Positions 22,537-34,315 of a stretch of DNA of 64,000 bases are shown piece by piece (within the stretch, counting starts at the first letter, position 1; the number at the start of each line of letters is the position of its first letter). The stretch lies in NCBI GenBank assembly GCA_014529385.2, contig CM043947.1, forward strand, positions 122,030,891 through 122,094,890, given 5' to 3'. The stretch is from Adiantum capillus-veneris. Lineage: Eukaryota; Streptophyta; Polypodiopsida; Polypodiales; Pteridaceae. Under the pieces are notes generated by a model, which was not told the DNA's origin, ran no database searches, and saw nothing but the letters and a program-made list of their open reading frames with translations. The position numbers were made by a program, and so were the translations under genes.

Positions 22537-24389
22537 TCTTAAGGTTCTATACCAATCTCCAGCCTTTCTCCAGCCTTTCCGCTTAGGGTCAAACTCAAAG
22601 CCTTACACTTATGTAGCTCATTGTGCTCTTCCAAGGAATCGCACACATGTTCAAAGACTTCCATATGCTTTCTAGCATCTCCGTCTCCATTGAATTTCTG
22701 TGTGAGCTTAGCTACTTGAACTACCTTGCTCCTAGGCTCTCTATCAGGTGCACTACGCATGTTTTCTGCAATAGAGCGACCGATAGTTTGAGCAAATGTT
22801 GCCAAATCTCCTATTTGAGCAGGTATAATCGGTGTATGTGCTCCTGGAACCACATGTGAGATGGGAGTTGGCCTTGGCCTTGGCATACGCGCGGCTCTTA
22901 GGTCCCAAATTTCGTATGGTGGTGTACCAGACGGTGGTCCAAAGTTTACAGGCGTGGCCCTAGGCATAGGGGGTGCCTGATATGGCATGTTATTATTAAA
23001 TGGCATGGCTCCACTTGTATAAGAGCTTGGATAATTCCATTGTGGATTGTAAGCTCTTGGAATAATCGGAGGTGTAGGAGCTACATGAGGCTGAGGTACG
23101 ACAGGTGTACATGATTGATACATACATGTAGGTATAGTTGGGGGCATTGTGCTACTAGGCATCGGCGCAGTATTAACAAATGAACTCCATGGTGTACTTC
23201 TTGTCATGCTCACCACTCGGATATGCATGGTAGCCGTAGAGTCATTAAGAGAAAGATGAGCTAGATCTGGGAAGGTAAAGCTGCCACTTGTGGGCTCAGA
23301 TTGTACTGAGGCTCCTGGCGAAACAACATATGGAGGATCAATGGGACTCACTGAGGGAGTCTCCATTTGTGATAGGGTTGGTTGGTTGGCCTTTCCCGTA
23401 TCCAAGAATCTCATTAGGCCTGTTGAAGGCATGTTGATCCCTGTGTTCTGTCTTTCTAACTCGACAATCCTATGGAGGACATCACAGACTTTCTGTTGTT
23501 GCTCATCTATGCTAGTAGCACCCGATGTGGATTGTAGAACATCTAACCAACCCACATGATAGGTGTGTCCTGTGTACCGATCAGTTAAAGCTTCTGCTTG
23601 TAGGTCATACTCCCAATTTTCGTTTAGGAATATCCCATCTAGGCCCAGCGTGTTGGAGGTTTCCCTTGAAGTGGAAGCATTATTGCTCCCCATAGCTTGC
23701 CCCTCCGTGACTGCTACCTTGGGAGCACTCGGTTGCTTGGCTGGCATGATTGTTGTCATAGGAGCCTTTGCTTTCAGGGCTCGACTTTGTTCTAGCCTTC
23801 GTAGGTTCTCAATTTCCCTCTCCCTTGTTGCTTGCATATAGCGTTCAATCTCTTGCACTTCGGCAAGACTCCTACCATCGGGTAGTAGAACCTCAGAGGG
23901 AGATAGTCCTAAAGGATTAGGAGATGCAGTGGATGGAACATTCACATGCACACTCTCAAGAAGCATAGGGTCCATTTTAGGCATGAATGACGAATCTACT
24001 TCCCCACTCCCTTCATTTATTTCATTAACCGCATGTTCGGAGCGAGTAGCTCTATTAAGGGTCTCTTTTAAGCGGCTAAACACGCTGGTGGACCCGGGCC
24101 GTGGGCCCATGGCATGCATGTCTTGACTTGAACTATCAGGGTTTGGTGTAGGATACCCCTCCATGACTTCGTAGTCAAAGGAAGAATCACTAGACGCGAT
24201 ATGAGGATCTTGGGTCGCGCTACCTTGAGTCCCGACCGAAGGTCCAGAACCTAGGGTGGAGGAATAATGGGTGCCAACGTAAATGGAGGCACTACCAATA
24301 TGCTCGTGCTCTAACACTCGTCCAAAGCGTAGGTTCATATGACTTGGATCCCCTAGAAGTGTCAGTGAGGGCCCGTGAAGGCTGCTCAC
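22537..24389 (-). pseudogene. gag: Ty3-B gag, N-terminal part
   Basis: About 616 open residues, the first ATG at about 24338. A long Ser/Pro/Thr-rich N-terminal half is followed by a Pro-rich stretch and the gag domain near the end (KFNGDGDARKHMEVFEHV, LTLSGKAGE). An 11-base unit AAGGCTGGAGA occurs twice in a row here (about 22555-22576), shifting the frame to a quick stop at 22539. Without the second copy the frame would run on into the ORF downstream. Gag would form the particle. The frame opens just after a TAG with AGGTGAGC, which resembles a 5' splice site; I draw no conclusion from it. Confidence 0.85.
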
Positions 24390-25374
24390 CTAGTAATTTT
24401 GGGTGTTTTGCAACCCAAGTCTTTTCTTATCTTTTGATTTTTTGGTCCTTTTTTCTGACCCAGCTATAGAATAGAACGTATGATAGCTCAAAATGAGCGT
24501 CTCGGTCAGAGGGACGTGCCGTGCTTTACAGCCCTCCGTTTGGTCACTTTATGCCCTCGGAATCCTTAAAACCGTCAATTTCTAGTAGGGAACTAGGCCC
24601 ACATTAGAAAGTCTAAGGGTGCAAGTGGGAAGAGAAGGGAGGAGAGTGGAGGACTTGCCCCACATGCTCTCATTCCCTCTTGAGGGGGTAGGGTACATAT
24701 ATAAGAGTGAGTCTAGTATATATCATAGGACTGAAGCTTGGGCTTCGGCTTGGGCAAATGATTCCGATCCCGATCAAAATTTTAGTGTAGCCCCCCAGTC
24801 ACTCACGCTCAAATATTTTTGATTTTTTTTTAATTTTTATTTTTATTTTTTATTTTTTTATTTTTATGCGATAACCGCGCGCGGTTTTGGTGACCCTTTC
24901 TTGGCCACACACACTGTCACCTACCTAACCTCCTAGTCAACAGCTCACAGCTCACTACCTTATCTACTTACTAACAGTGCTGCTAACCACTAACTAATCT
25001 ACTAACTAATCTGTTAACTGCTTACTGACAGTGAGCTAACTGTCCACCTACTTCCTCTCTCACTACCTTAATGTGCAAAGACTGTGTGCAGGCAAACCTT
25101 GACAGAAAACTGTGTACAAACTGTGTGCAAGCAGAAATTGCTAACTGCCTTCCTACTTGTTCATTCACTGCAAATAAGCTAACGACTACTAATTGTGCAA
25201 AGACTGTGTGCAAACAGAAAACACAACATTATGCAGAAATCACAGAACTTGCAGACAATACAGAAATTAACAACTTGCAGAAAAACAACTCATTCCTCTT
25301 CCTCTTCCTCTTCTTTCCTACTACAAACAACTCATAGGAGAAGCACAAAGTGCCTCTTGGGCTTAGTGCAGGGC
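24390..25374 (-). other. Ty3-B leader
   Basis: Non-coding DNA between primer site and gag. It has a T-rich run (about 24825-24865), GCGCGC near 24877, and short related pieces such as GCAAAGACTGTGTGCA at 25075 and 25197 and ACTGTGTGCAAGCAGAAA at about 25117. Confidence 0.6.
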
Positions 25375-25395
25375 GATTCCCCGGCAACGGCGCCA
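25373..25395 (-). promoter_or_regulatory. tRNA-Asp primer binding site
   Basis: The plus strand here reads like the 3' end of plant tRNA-Asp(GUC), CCCCGGCAACGGCGCCA; its complement on the element's strand is the primer site. It lies four bases from the LTR edge. Confidence 0.88.
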
Positions 25396-25399
25396 AAAA

Positions 25400-25637
25400 T
25401 GTGCGCTCCTTGCCGCACTGTCAAAGCAAGGGACTTGCCGTTACACTGTGTGCGAGCTATAGACGGCTCCAAACACACAACTAGCTTAACTAGTAAGCTC
25501 AAAAGAGGGCAATGGTGTGTCACTCACCGCTCTATGCTCCTGCCGTGGAGGATTCCTCGTCGCGAAGAAGAAGGAGACGCCGCTACGTCGCGCTCAACCG
25601 CTTCACCGCCGTCGTGCCGCCGCAATGCTCGATCGCA

Positions 25638-25691
<54 letters not shown>

Positions 25692-26017
25692 TACACACAC
25701 ACAAGGAGGTGAAGAAGAAGAAGATGGAGATGGAGATGGAGATGGAGATGGAGCAAGAGCACTCTTTTATTGCACAAATGAGAGAATGCGTGAATTTTAG
25801 GTTTAGTTGGCTTTTATATGAGCTCACCCCATTCACACTTGGGCGCCCATGCTTAGCCAACTAATCCCTTGAATGTCCCAGTTAGAGTGCGCCTCTCATC
25901 GGCGATCACTCTTACCCTTTTCCTATTGGTCCGACAAGCCCGGTACCTGACTCTACCAAATACATAATACACGTCCGTCGTAGGTGATGGGGTGTCCATG
26001 AGCCGTGAGGGTTAACA
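25400..26017 (-). repeat. 5' LTR of Ty3-B
   Basis: 618 bases, TG...CA, homologous to 12053-12686. (CT)n/(CA)n at about 25637-25701 are shorter and the GGAGAT block longer than in the 3' LTR. Confidence 0.93.
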
Positions 26018-26022
26018 AACGA
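26018..26022. repeat. Target site duplication AACGA, right
   Basis: Matches 12048-12052; joins the two halves of the host element. Confidence 0.9.
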
Positions 26023-26296
26023 CAACAAAAACCGCACCAACATCGACAACCAGGCCATGTCAGGGATGACATGAATTCGAAGGGGGGGAGTGTTGACCCG
26101 TGGGTCAAAAGCACGGCATAACTCAACAAGCCTTATTTTCTGAGAGTTATCATAATAAAGTTTTAAGCTACCGTTGATTGTGTGTGAGAGAGAAAGAGAG
26201 AGAGCGTGAGCTTCATCCTAGTGCTACTCCCTGCTCGTTCATCACGAGATTCTATTGTACCATTGCGATAGGCTAGGAGAGAGCTACATATCAACA
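26018..26296 (+). mobile_element. Copia-like host element, 3' end and LTR
   Basis: Continues the sequence left of 12053. A purine tract GAAGGGGGGGAG (26079-26090) meets TGTTGACCC. The LTR would run 26091-26296 (206 bases): it begins TGTTGA and ends TCAACA, a 6-base inverted repeat, and has AATAAA near 26152. The size and the TGTTG start fit Ty1/copia elements. The 5' half, including any 5' LTR, is not visible in the window. Confidence 0.7.
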
Positions 26297-27420
26297 CCAA
26301 GCATTGTATGCGGAACGAAACACACACGCTCATGCATCTACGAGCTATTTGTGGTCGTAAGTATATCAAACGATGTTTTTTTTCTACGTGAAAGTAGTCA
26401 TTAGAATGGTGGCGACTTAAGCTATGCATAGGTACTCATAGATTTCAATTTTGGCCACTTCCAAAATTCGGCTTTGTCTTCATACATGTTTTTCACAGAT
26501 GGGTCTAGAGTGAGGATTTTGAGTGGAGAGACTTTGGAATGTGTATCCTAGTGAGGGGATGGTTTTCCTTAAGTTTCGTACGATTTTGGTATGATTTAGT
26601 GAGTTTCCTTCCGTTTGTGTGTAGGTGGGTTAGGTGGTGTAGTTGAGAGCAGCAAGAATCTTGACTGTGGTTTAGTTAGCCTTCTAGAGTGTTGTATGCA
26701 TGGGATGTATCATGTCATCAGTGTCCTCGATTGACGTTATGTTGATCTAGGCAGTCTTGCATGCACTTTATAGGTGTTGTGATTTGCTCCCGCAACATAA
26801 AATCAAGCTTATTTCTTGCATGTGCATGAATATCTGTATGCTCAGCATAGTGCAATGCACTTAAATGTGTTTTTACCATGTGGCCAACACCAATGCATCA
26901 TAGCATATAACTCTCCAACATGCTTGTTCAAACTAGATCCACATGCTCAGCCAGTCCAATACAATCATATAATATGATTATTGCATCATAGAATGTGGAG
27001 CTCTAGACACATACCCCTTCAAAAATTTTAAGCACAACTTTATCTCTCATTTCATCAAATTGAAATTTCTTATCGAGGAATTTATGCACCAAAATTAAAA
27101 CCAACGACAAAACTTAAGCTTTGATTTATTCTTAAACCATAGAAATCATTACATTTCAATTTGAACCCCATCTAAAGCCTACCATCTAAAGCCTAAACAT
27201 GACCGAACATTGCTCTAAACAAAGCCTAATGATCTAGCAAGCAATTGGATATGTAGTGCTAGATTAAGTATGTCACAAGACTCCGCCTACAACCCCAAGC
27301 TAGATACAACAAAGAGGCCCGCATCCACCCAAAGCTACAACCTTGCAAAAGACACCAAGCATTAGAACAAGAACAAAGCACGCCAAAACAAAAAAATTGG
27401 ACCAAAATAGAGTAAGATTT
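26297..27420. other. Intergenic, no gene seen
   Basis: AT-rich DNA with a short doubled ACCATCTAAAGCC near 27168-27192. I see no coding region or mobile-element boundary. Confidence 0.55.
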
Positions 27421-27539
27421 TAATGCACCTTGCACAAGAAAGACATAAACCACCTCCAACCCCGTTTGCCTCTACCAATATCACAGGTCGACAACCGGAG
27501 CAGTTTCAAGAGCAAGACAACCAAGTTCGCACCATGGAG

Positions 27540-27870
27540 CAAGCCACGCCCGAGATCCGCCATAGATCGGTGAAGGAGATGACAAAACAGAGCAACACAA
27601 GACCACATAGAGGCAATCCACGCACAACACCGAAGAGCGTCCAGATATGCCATAACTCGGCAAAGAGAATGACAAATAGAGCAACACAACCCCACAAGAT
27701 AGAGTAGCACAACACCAAAGCAAACTCCGCCATAATCAACAAAGAGGACAAAAAAACAGGTAGCGCAGAACCGCACGACAGAGCAACACAACAACGAAGC
27801 ACATTAAAAATCTACCACACATCGACGAGCAATGACAAAACAGAGCAACACAAGACCATACACACACAGA
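27540..27870 (+). repeat. Degenerate tandem repeat, AGCAACACAA units
   Basis: AGCAACACAA recurs at 27591, 27680, 27782 and 27844, each within similar text (ATGACAAAACAGAG before it, CGAAG or CACAAGACC after it). Spacing is 89, 102 and 62 bases. The open frames on both strands here are a product of the repeat. Confidence 0.6.
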
Positions 27871-28185
27871 GAGGCTTGGCGGAGGCTTAGTGCACACTAG
27901 CCCTAAACCTAGGGCTCCATGAATCCTAGCCCCAAGGAGACCACGCTCCACGGAGCCCAAGGAGGCTCCAAAAACCAAAAGAGTCATGATATGCTAGCCC
28001 TACTCATTTTATGGGCTGCCTTCTTGCCACCACTCACCCACCCCATTTAAGACTTCCAGCTTGCAACCACTCTTGACTAGACACCTACCCATTATCTCGA
28101 GAACCACTCAAAAGACACCCAATCCATCCTCTCAAGATATCAATCATTTTTATTCTTTTTATTTTTTATTTTAATTTAACATAGG

Positions 28186-28331
28186 ACATTTTTCACTAAC
28201 AAAAATGGAACACATCACTATGGCTTTAGCCCTTTGTGCATGCCAAAAAATACATATGACATTTTTCACTAACAAAAAGGAACACATCACTATGGCCTTA
28301 GCCCTTTCTGCATGCCAAAAACTTTTCAATT
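28186..28331 (+). repeat. Tandem duplication, 73-base unit
   Basis: ACATTTTTCACTAACAAAAA and the following CACATCACTATGG...GCATGCC are repeated head to tail at 28186 and 28259 with a few differences. Confidence 0.85.
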
Positions 28332-28379
28332 CAATAGGTTTCTCTATAAGAGAGCAAACACCATTGGAAAAAAAAGTTT

Positions 28380-29010
28380 TGTAAGTAACTGATAAGTTAC
28401 TCTAGGGAGGATTAAAAAACAATTTGAATCACTTTAGGAAAAAAAAAACTTTAACTAACTCGACAAGTTATTTTTATAAAAAAAAGAAATTTAATATAAC
28501 TTGGTGGGTTTCTTTAAAAAAAAAAAAAGTAACTCGACGAGTTACTTAGATTAAATTAAAATAATAATTTGATTATTTTAAGTAACTCATAGAGTCATGC
28601 GCAAAAACATGATCCCCACGGTGAGTTACATGGCAACTCCACAAGGTGGATGTCGCTTGGTCGCCTGCTACGTCGACTACACACATCTACCATTGAGGAC
28701 AATGCCATGTAACTCGACGAGTTATGTGGCAGTTTGACTCGGTGGGTTGGACTTTCCACGCTGATTTAGCTTCAAGCGCCATGTCAATCCATCACATAAC
28801 TCATCGTCCATATAACTTGATGAGCTACATGGAATTGCACGACATGTTGGGTTTGCCAAGCCGATCCAGCTTCAAGCACCACCTCAGGTTTCCACGTAAC
28901 TCAAGATGTGGCACTATCCTCCATGGTAGGTGTTTGTAGTCGAGGTAGTAGGGAACATGCACCACACCGAGTTGCCACATAACTCACCGAGTTACGTGGT
29001 CGCTTCAACA
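28380..29010. repeat. Cluster of palindromic GTAACTCGACGAGTTAC motifs
   Basis: The 17-base odd palindrome GTAACTCGACGAGTTAC and close variants recur: near 28385, 28455, 28532, 28580, 28708, 28797, 28815, 28896 and 28978. Variants change the middle (GATAAG, GACAAG, CACCGAG). No ORF explains this. Confidence 0.65.
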
Positions 29011-29820
29011 AGTAACTTCGCCAATTTGGGGCAAGGCCACGCGATAGGCAGTGGTGCATCAAAAGCAAGAGTATCTCATCAAGTTATCCACATTGTGGAT
29101 GTTCGCTTGGGAGGGAACTACAAAAAGTGGGTATGCATGATCATGCATACACTCATATTGTCATCCATGTCACTACTTTGACTTTCTTGAACAAAGCTTA
29201 CTCTAACACCACTATCAAAGGTGACCCTTCGTCTCGGGGGATTCACCACTTATAATAAGGACATGTCACCTGCGTGCACCAAATTCCCCTTTTTAACCCC
29301 TATATACGGGACCATCCTTTGTAAAATGCACCTTTTCTCCGCTTTATAACCCCCCTATTGTACACTCACGTGATACCATACGGTAAAACTTAGTGAATCC
29401 CCTGGGCCCTTCGTTCATCTATCCATGGCACTCTTGTCGCCCATGTGACCACAAAGGTCCGTATTTGTGATACTAGTGGCAAAAAAATTAATTTTAGACT
29501 CACTATAGAAATATTTTTATGTGGTAAAAAATAAAAAGTGGGTACAATACATACATGCCAATCGCATCCCCTTGATATCTCATCTTCTTTATCAGTGTGA
29601 TCAATACTCCATTTTGCTTTGCCTCCAAAATTGTTGCATCTAGCAAGTGTGCATAAGGAAAATCTGGAAGTTTTTGAAGATGATTAGGAAAGGGAAGATT
29701 TCTAGTGGTACGATGGTGCTAAACATTATTGCTTTTCCACTTTATATTTCTCAATCCACTTTTGCATGACTTCTGAGTTGAGAAGACAAAATCTCATAAT
29801 CTTTACACGCATTTTGACAT
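29011..29820. other. Intergenic, no gene seen
   Basis: No recognisable coding sequence or sharp repeat. Confidence 0.5.
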
Positions 29821-29829
29821 CCATCTTCC

Positions 29830-31310
29830 TCATGATGCCCTATCCTTGTGGCTCCTCCCTAGTTACATTGGCGTTTGTTTTAGAAGTCCACAATGAGGAC
29901 ATCCCTGGGTCAATTGAACCCAATAACTCACTGATAAAAACAAGAGACTCTTGCACAAGCCATCCCTTGGCTATGCTACCTCTTGGGCGAGCCCTTTGAT
30001 GAATGAACCCTTTTAAAGTCTTCATGAATCTCCAAGAAGAACATCCACCTGTAATGGATCGCTCTAGCTACTTCAACTTCATCAACCACATGCACAAGTA
30101 AATGCATTTGTATAGTAAGAATTCTTATTGGAAAATACTTCTCCACCATACACACTGTCTCTATAGCATTTAAGCGAGCTGCATCTATGCTGTCTCTCCT
30201 TATCTCTTTTGATGAGATCCAACGCACTAACTCACTAATCTTGTAAATTGTGTTTCTAATGTCATCTGTCAGGCAGTCTTTGATAGCAATTGGTAAGATA
30301 AATTGTACAACTTATGCCAATCATGAGACTTAAGACCACTTAGTTTGTCATCTTCAGTAAAAGTTGTTATGTAGATATGACCCCTCTTATCTTGTTGTTC
30401 CTCTGCCTTTCTCAAAACCCATGGAGCTTTTGGATGCACATAATTTCCATTCGAATTAAGTCGAGGCCACATCTCTGGCATTTGTCCCACATCTTGAAGG
30501 TCGTCTCTTTGGGCGTTGCTATCCGTTTTTTCAATGATGGTTCTGCCATAGGATCTCCCCACATTCTTAAAAATATGCATTGGGTTGAGCAAATGATTGA
30601 TAGCTTGTAAGTCACTCCAATATGAAAAATAGAGAGTCTTTTCATCCCACGTGGCATAAAATCTCCTGATTCTTGCCAGATGTTCTTCCAATCACTCGCC
30701 TTCAGTGGGTGCATGTTGTGTTTGCATATGTTTGTCCACATAGCTCATGTCCTTTTGGGTAAAACCATCCATGCTCCTTGTACACTGTCTTGCCCAAATA
30801 ACCAGAGTGAGAGAAGTAGAGTACGAAGAACAATTTTTTTGGCACCGTTGTAAAGCGGCATGAGGGCAAACGTTCGCAGAATCTCTCCTTCCTCTTTGTC
30901 ATTCTCATGTCGTCATTGTGGATGTGATGATTGAGGTTGAGAGGTAGTGTTGCCTTGACTGCTAGTGCTTTCTCTACTTTGGCTTTCCAAATGATGGGGT
31001 CAACGTCAAAGAAGACATCTAACGTCTATTCCATCTCAACTTCTTGAAATGTGGCATCGAGTGTTGATGGGATAGACTCCAACGATGGCGGCTCATTTGA
31101 TATTCGCCTCCTCTATTAAGCTTGTGATGAAATTGGATCAATAACTAAGAGTAGACCTATTCTCTCATGACCATGAGATTGATAAAGTAGATCTTGTAGT
31201 TGCTCTACAGAAAAAATATTGTTGTTGCATATATGTTGATCACAAATCTTTCATTTTTGAAAGATTTGATGTTGACATAGCATACAAGGGCATGCCATCC
31301 TATCGTCCAT
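29830..31310 (-). pseudogene. CACTA (En/Spm) TNP2-type transposase, decayed
   Basis: Read on the minus strand in several frames. Near 31300 MACPCMLCQH resembles the N-terminal CPC zinc part of TNP2 proteins. The piece at 30269-30691 has NHLLNPMHIFKNV and SGLKSHDWHKL, matching the TNP2 order D-V-M-H-I-E-K-N-V ... L-K-S-H-D. Next, at 29976-30227, ETVCMVEKYFP and MHLLVHVVDEVEVA then YRWMFFLE match the DUF4218-like domain, and GSIAKGWLVQES (to about 29900) matches its end. Frame changes and stops break it in at least four places. The family transposase cuts at CACTA ends; I see no such ends here. The domain match is sound, activity is excluded. Confidence 0.75.
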
Positions 31311-32300
31311 AATTAATCTAAAGAATGAAAAACAAATTAACAAGTAATACTGAGTGCACATGGCTAGACTGTTATTAGAGCATATAACATGAGTTAACAC
31401 ATAAATTTGAACAAACGTCTAGCTAGCCCTAAGCAGACCATCAGCATTCATAAACATCTTTGCACGGACAACCCTAATGGCCAAACCAAAACCTACTAGC
31501 CCTAATATACCAAACCATAAACATCTTCACACAGCCAAACCCTTATCGGCCAAACCATTTGTCGTAAGCCCTAATCCTCCAAACCATAAGCATCTTACCA
31601 TGGTCAACCCTTATCGGCCAAACTAAAAGCAGATAACAACACCAACTACCTCACATTCTCTAGTCATGCCCGATCCTTTCACACCTCGGTCTAGAGGTGC
31701 ATGGAGATCAGTCAATGCCTATATTAATGGGTGTGACATAAGTACACATCCACTTCTACATGACAATGCATGTAGATAGAGGATAAACCATAATATACTA
31801 GGTACTTCAGCACTACCAATTTTGCTACATGTACCTTGTAGAAATATATTGCATTGAAGATTACCTAGAGTACCTACATGAAAATTCTAGTAATACTAAG
31901 GGGTTGGTGCTCAATGTACACTCATAGGGTTCTCCTAGGACAACGAATGTACATTTAATGGTAGTTTAAAACCACCTTTGTAAACTCATAGGTCCTTTAC
32001 AACCATGATAGTACATACCAATAGGCTCTCTTGGGCTACTTGGAAGCTTCAAAAGTACCTTGAGATTAGGTAGAAGCTAGCATGCGACCACCAACATGTA
32101 CTTTTGGAATAAAAAATCTACGTATATATGTACTTTAAATGTACTCTCTGATGTGCTTATTAAAGTATCAATTTCAAGGACTTAGGTACTTCGCAAAAAT
32201 TGGTACTTCATAAAGTACCATTTACAATGGCTTAGGTCCTTTAGTGCCTAACAAAATGTTTTAAAAAGTACCATGTCAGGTAGCATGTCCAAGTTGCAAT
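31311..32300. other. Intergenic, low-order repeats
   Basis: Two loose repeats: CCAAACCATAA..CATCTT..CCCTTATCGGCCAAAC at about 31500-31625, and GTACTT/AAGTACC words scattered over 31800-32280. No gene seen. Confidence 0.5.
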
Positions 32301-32329
32301 GACTTTAACCTTGTCTTCATAGCCTCAAA

Positions 32330-34091
32330 GTTTTGATAAGAGTTTCTTTTCATTGGACTTGGTTTTTTCGCAAGTTGAAGGATAGGTACACTTGTTGTTG
32401 CATTGCTCACATACAGATGATATACCTCAAGGATGCATTCAACCAGATGAGACAAAGCAAGACAAGAGTGCACAACAAAGGGTGTGGCTGCAAGTGTCAA
32501 GTATGCTTCATACAAGAGGATCTAGGAAAGTGTGGAGCTATTGCATACATGCACAATATCATCAACAAATTGGCTGAGATGGTATTATGTCTGAAGACAG
32601 ATGAGTCTACGTTTCATAAGCTCTCTTGCTTGAAGGGAGAATGTGATTAATGTGGATCATAGCAGTTAGTGCTCCGTCCAAAAGAAGAATCAAAAAAAGC
32701 ATTCTAGATTTTAGTAAAGGTGTTTGAAGACGTTGCATCAGTCCATCAAGAGGGCAAGAACTGCAAGGATCTACTGGTCAAGGAAATGGGATGTGCAAAT
32801 TTTATATCCTTCCTTAAAAATCATCTAATCATACACAAATTTATTGCCTGGTGGAAATCTCAGCAATTGAAAGACTGCATTCAAAGGTTTCCTAGAGACA
32901 TGGTAGTCTCTGATATAGACTTTGCTGAGAATTACTCTTTCAAGGAGAAAAATCAAATCCAATCAATGCATTGGTACTCTTCATAAGTCACAATCTTGGT
33001 GCACATCACCTATGTTCAAGACGAGGCTGACAGGGTGTTGAAGTATATACATTTTTACATCTCTGATGACAAAGATTATGACACATTGTTTGTGCAACAT
33101 TGCATGAAATTGCATAGTGTGTGGCTACAAGATCAAGGATTCAACTCTTTGAAGTGGCACTAGGTTTGGCCAGACGGATGTGCTGCTCAATTCAAGGCAT
33201 TCATGCCATTTTTCTTAATGTCAAGATATTCTAGCTTCTCTGATCTCTTGAACGTGATATCAAGTTTCTTGTTTTCTCCTAGCCTTTGAGACATGTCATT
33301 GATCTAGGTACTACTCTTTGACTGGCATTGAGATGCTATGGAGTTTCTTTGCATCGGGCCATGGCAAAGGAGAGCATGATGGGGCCGGTGCAATTGTCAA
33401 AAAGGCTCTGGCACATGAGCAATTGAAACTTGATGCATGGCACATGAAGTGTGCCAAGGATGTGGTTAGTTTCTTGAAGCATAAATTTCATAATGAAAAC
33501 ACCCGGTTAGAAGTGACTTGAATCTTTTGGGACGTCAAAGCGGCCAATGTGACGAGGGAGAGGAAATGGAATTGCAAGTGAGTAGAAGGGTCACACTCTT
33601 TGCGTTGTGTGAATGGACACTCTAGGAATGACAAGTGTGCACTTTGCTATAGAGCTCTCTCATGTTTTTGCCAGTTATGTATGCCACAACATTGGAGGCG
33701 ATGCCTTAACAACAAACATGTCAAAAACTGGCAGTATATCGCCATCAACCCCTTGGACAATAGTGATGAAAAAAGTGATCAGTCAATTGACGGTGAAGGA
33801 TCAAATTTGCCTATGTATGGTGGACATCGTGATGCCATTAGTGACGCTTTGCGTGTAGGTGACTACTTTGCCACAAATATGAACAAAGGTGGAGCAAAAT
33901 TTTACCTCTTGAGGTGCTCAAAAGACAAATACAAACCAACACGAGCTCTAAGAGATTATTGGGACAGCTGCATTTTTCCACATTCTTATTTGGTTGAGGG
34001 CTACTTATATGAGCTAGTTGATGGTACCGAGGATGTTTATTACATACCTCATGACTATCCAAAAGTGTTGTTGGCATCACATTTTGTTTGA
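32330..34091 (+). pseudogene. Transposase-like pseudogene (WPDGCAAQFK / GHGKGEHDG type)
   Basis: Broken open pieces at 32333-32650, 32720-32986, about 33165-33240, 33318-33521 and 33600-34091. Together they look like one decayed protein: a Cys-rich part (CGCKCQVC), a long middle, VWPDGCAAQFKAFMPFF, then LWSFFASGHGKGEHDGAGA and a C-terminal part with Cys pairs. The D-G-C-A-A-Q and F-F-x-S-x-H-G-K-G-x-x-D-G motifs recur in transposase-like proteins of many eukaryotes, with Asp residues fit for a DDE-type site; I cannot name the superfamily. At least four stops or frame changes lie in it. No terminal inverted repeats were found. Confidence 0.5.
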
Positions 34092-34315
34092 TCCATGAAG
34101 ATACCTTTGGAACCCTTGCATGGAGAGCCACATAAGTTTAGAATATCTCTAGAGGTTTACAAAAATGTGTACAATAGCATGCCAACGGTGTTGTAGGTCA
34201 TGGTATCTTTGAGCCTAATAAACAATTGTTTTGCTGCAATTATTGTTTGTTGTACCTGAGTCCTCCCAAAACATCTAATCACAAATGTAGCCTCCTAATT
34301 CTCTTTTCTCTTTCT

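Larger units (their letters stand above)
12053..26017 (-). mobile_element. Ty3-type LTR retrotransposon B, about 14 kb, complete
   Basis: LTRs at 12053-12686 and 25400-26017 both run TG...CA and are flanked by a perfect 5-bp duplication AACGA. Inside, on the minus strand: tRNA-Asp primer site, gag, four CCHC knuckles, protease, RT, RNase H, integrase, then a 3' module of about 2 kb with further ORFs. By eye I count about 18 substitutions over roughly 560 alignable LTR bases, plus length changes in the microsatellites, so insertion is not brand new. A tRNA-Asp primer and extra sequence after integrase fit the Athila/Tat group of plant Ty3 elements; the group is inferred. Gag-pol is broken at two places. 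Confidence 0.93.

Noticed and set aside
25373-25395. tRNA-Asp gene
   Set aside because: Only the last 20 or so bases of tRNA-Asp match, next to an LTR edge; this is a primer binding site.
27259-27987. Cys/Leu-rich minus-strand ORFs that look membrane-spanning
   Set aside because: Open in several frames because of a degenerate repeat of about 60-100 bases; no start or domain.
28186-28331. CRISPR-like or satellite array
   Set aside because: Only two copies of a 73-base unit with no spacers; a plain tandem duplication.
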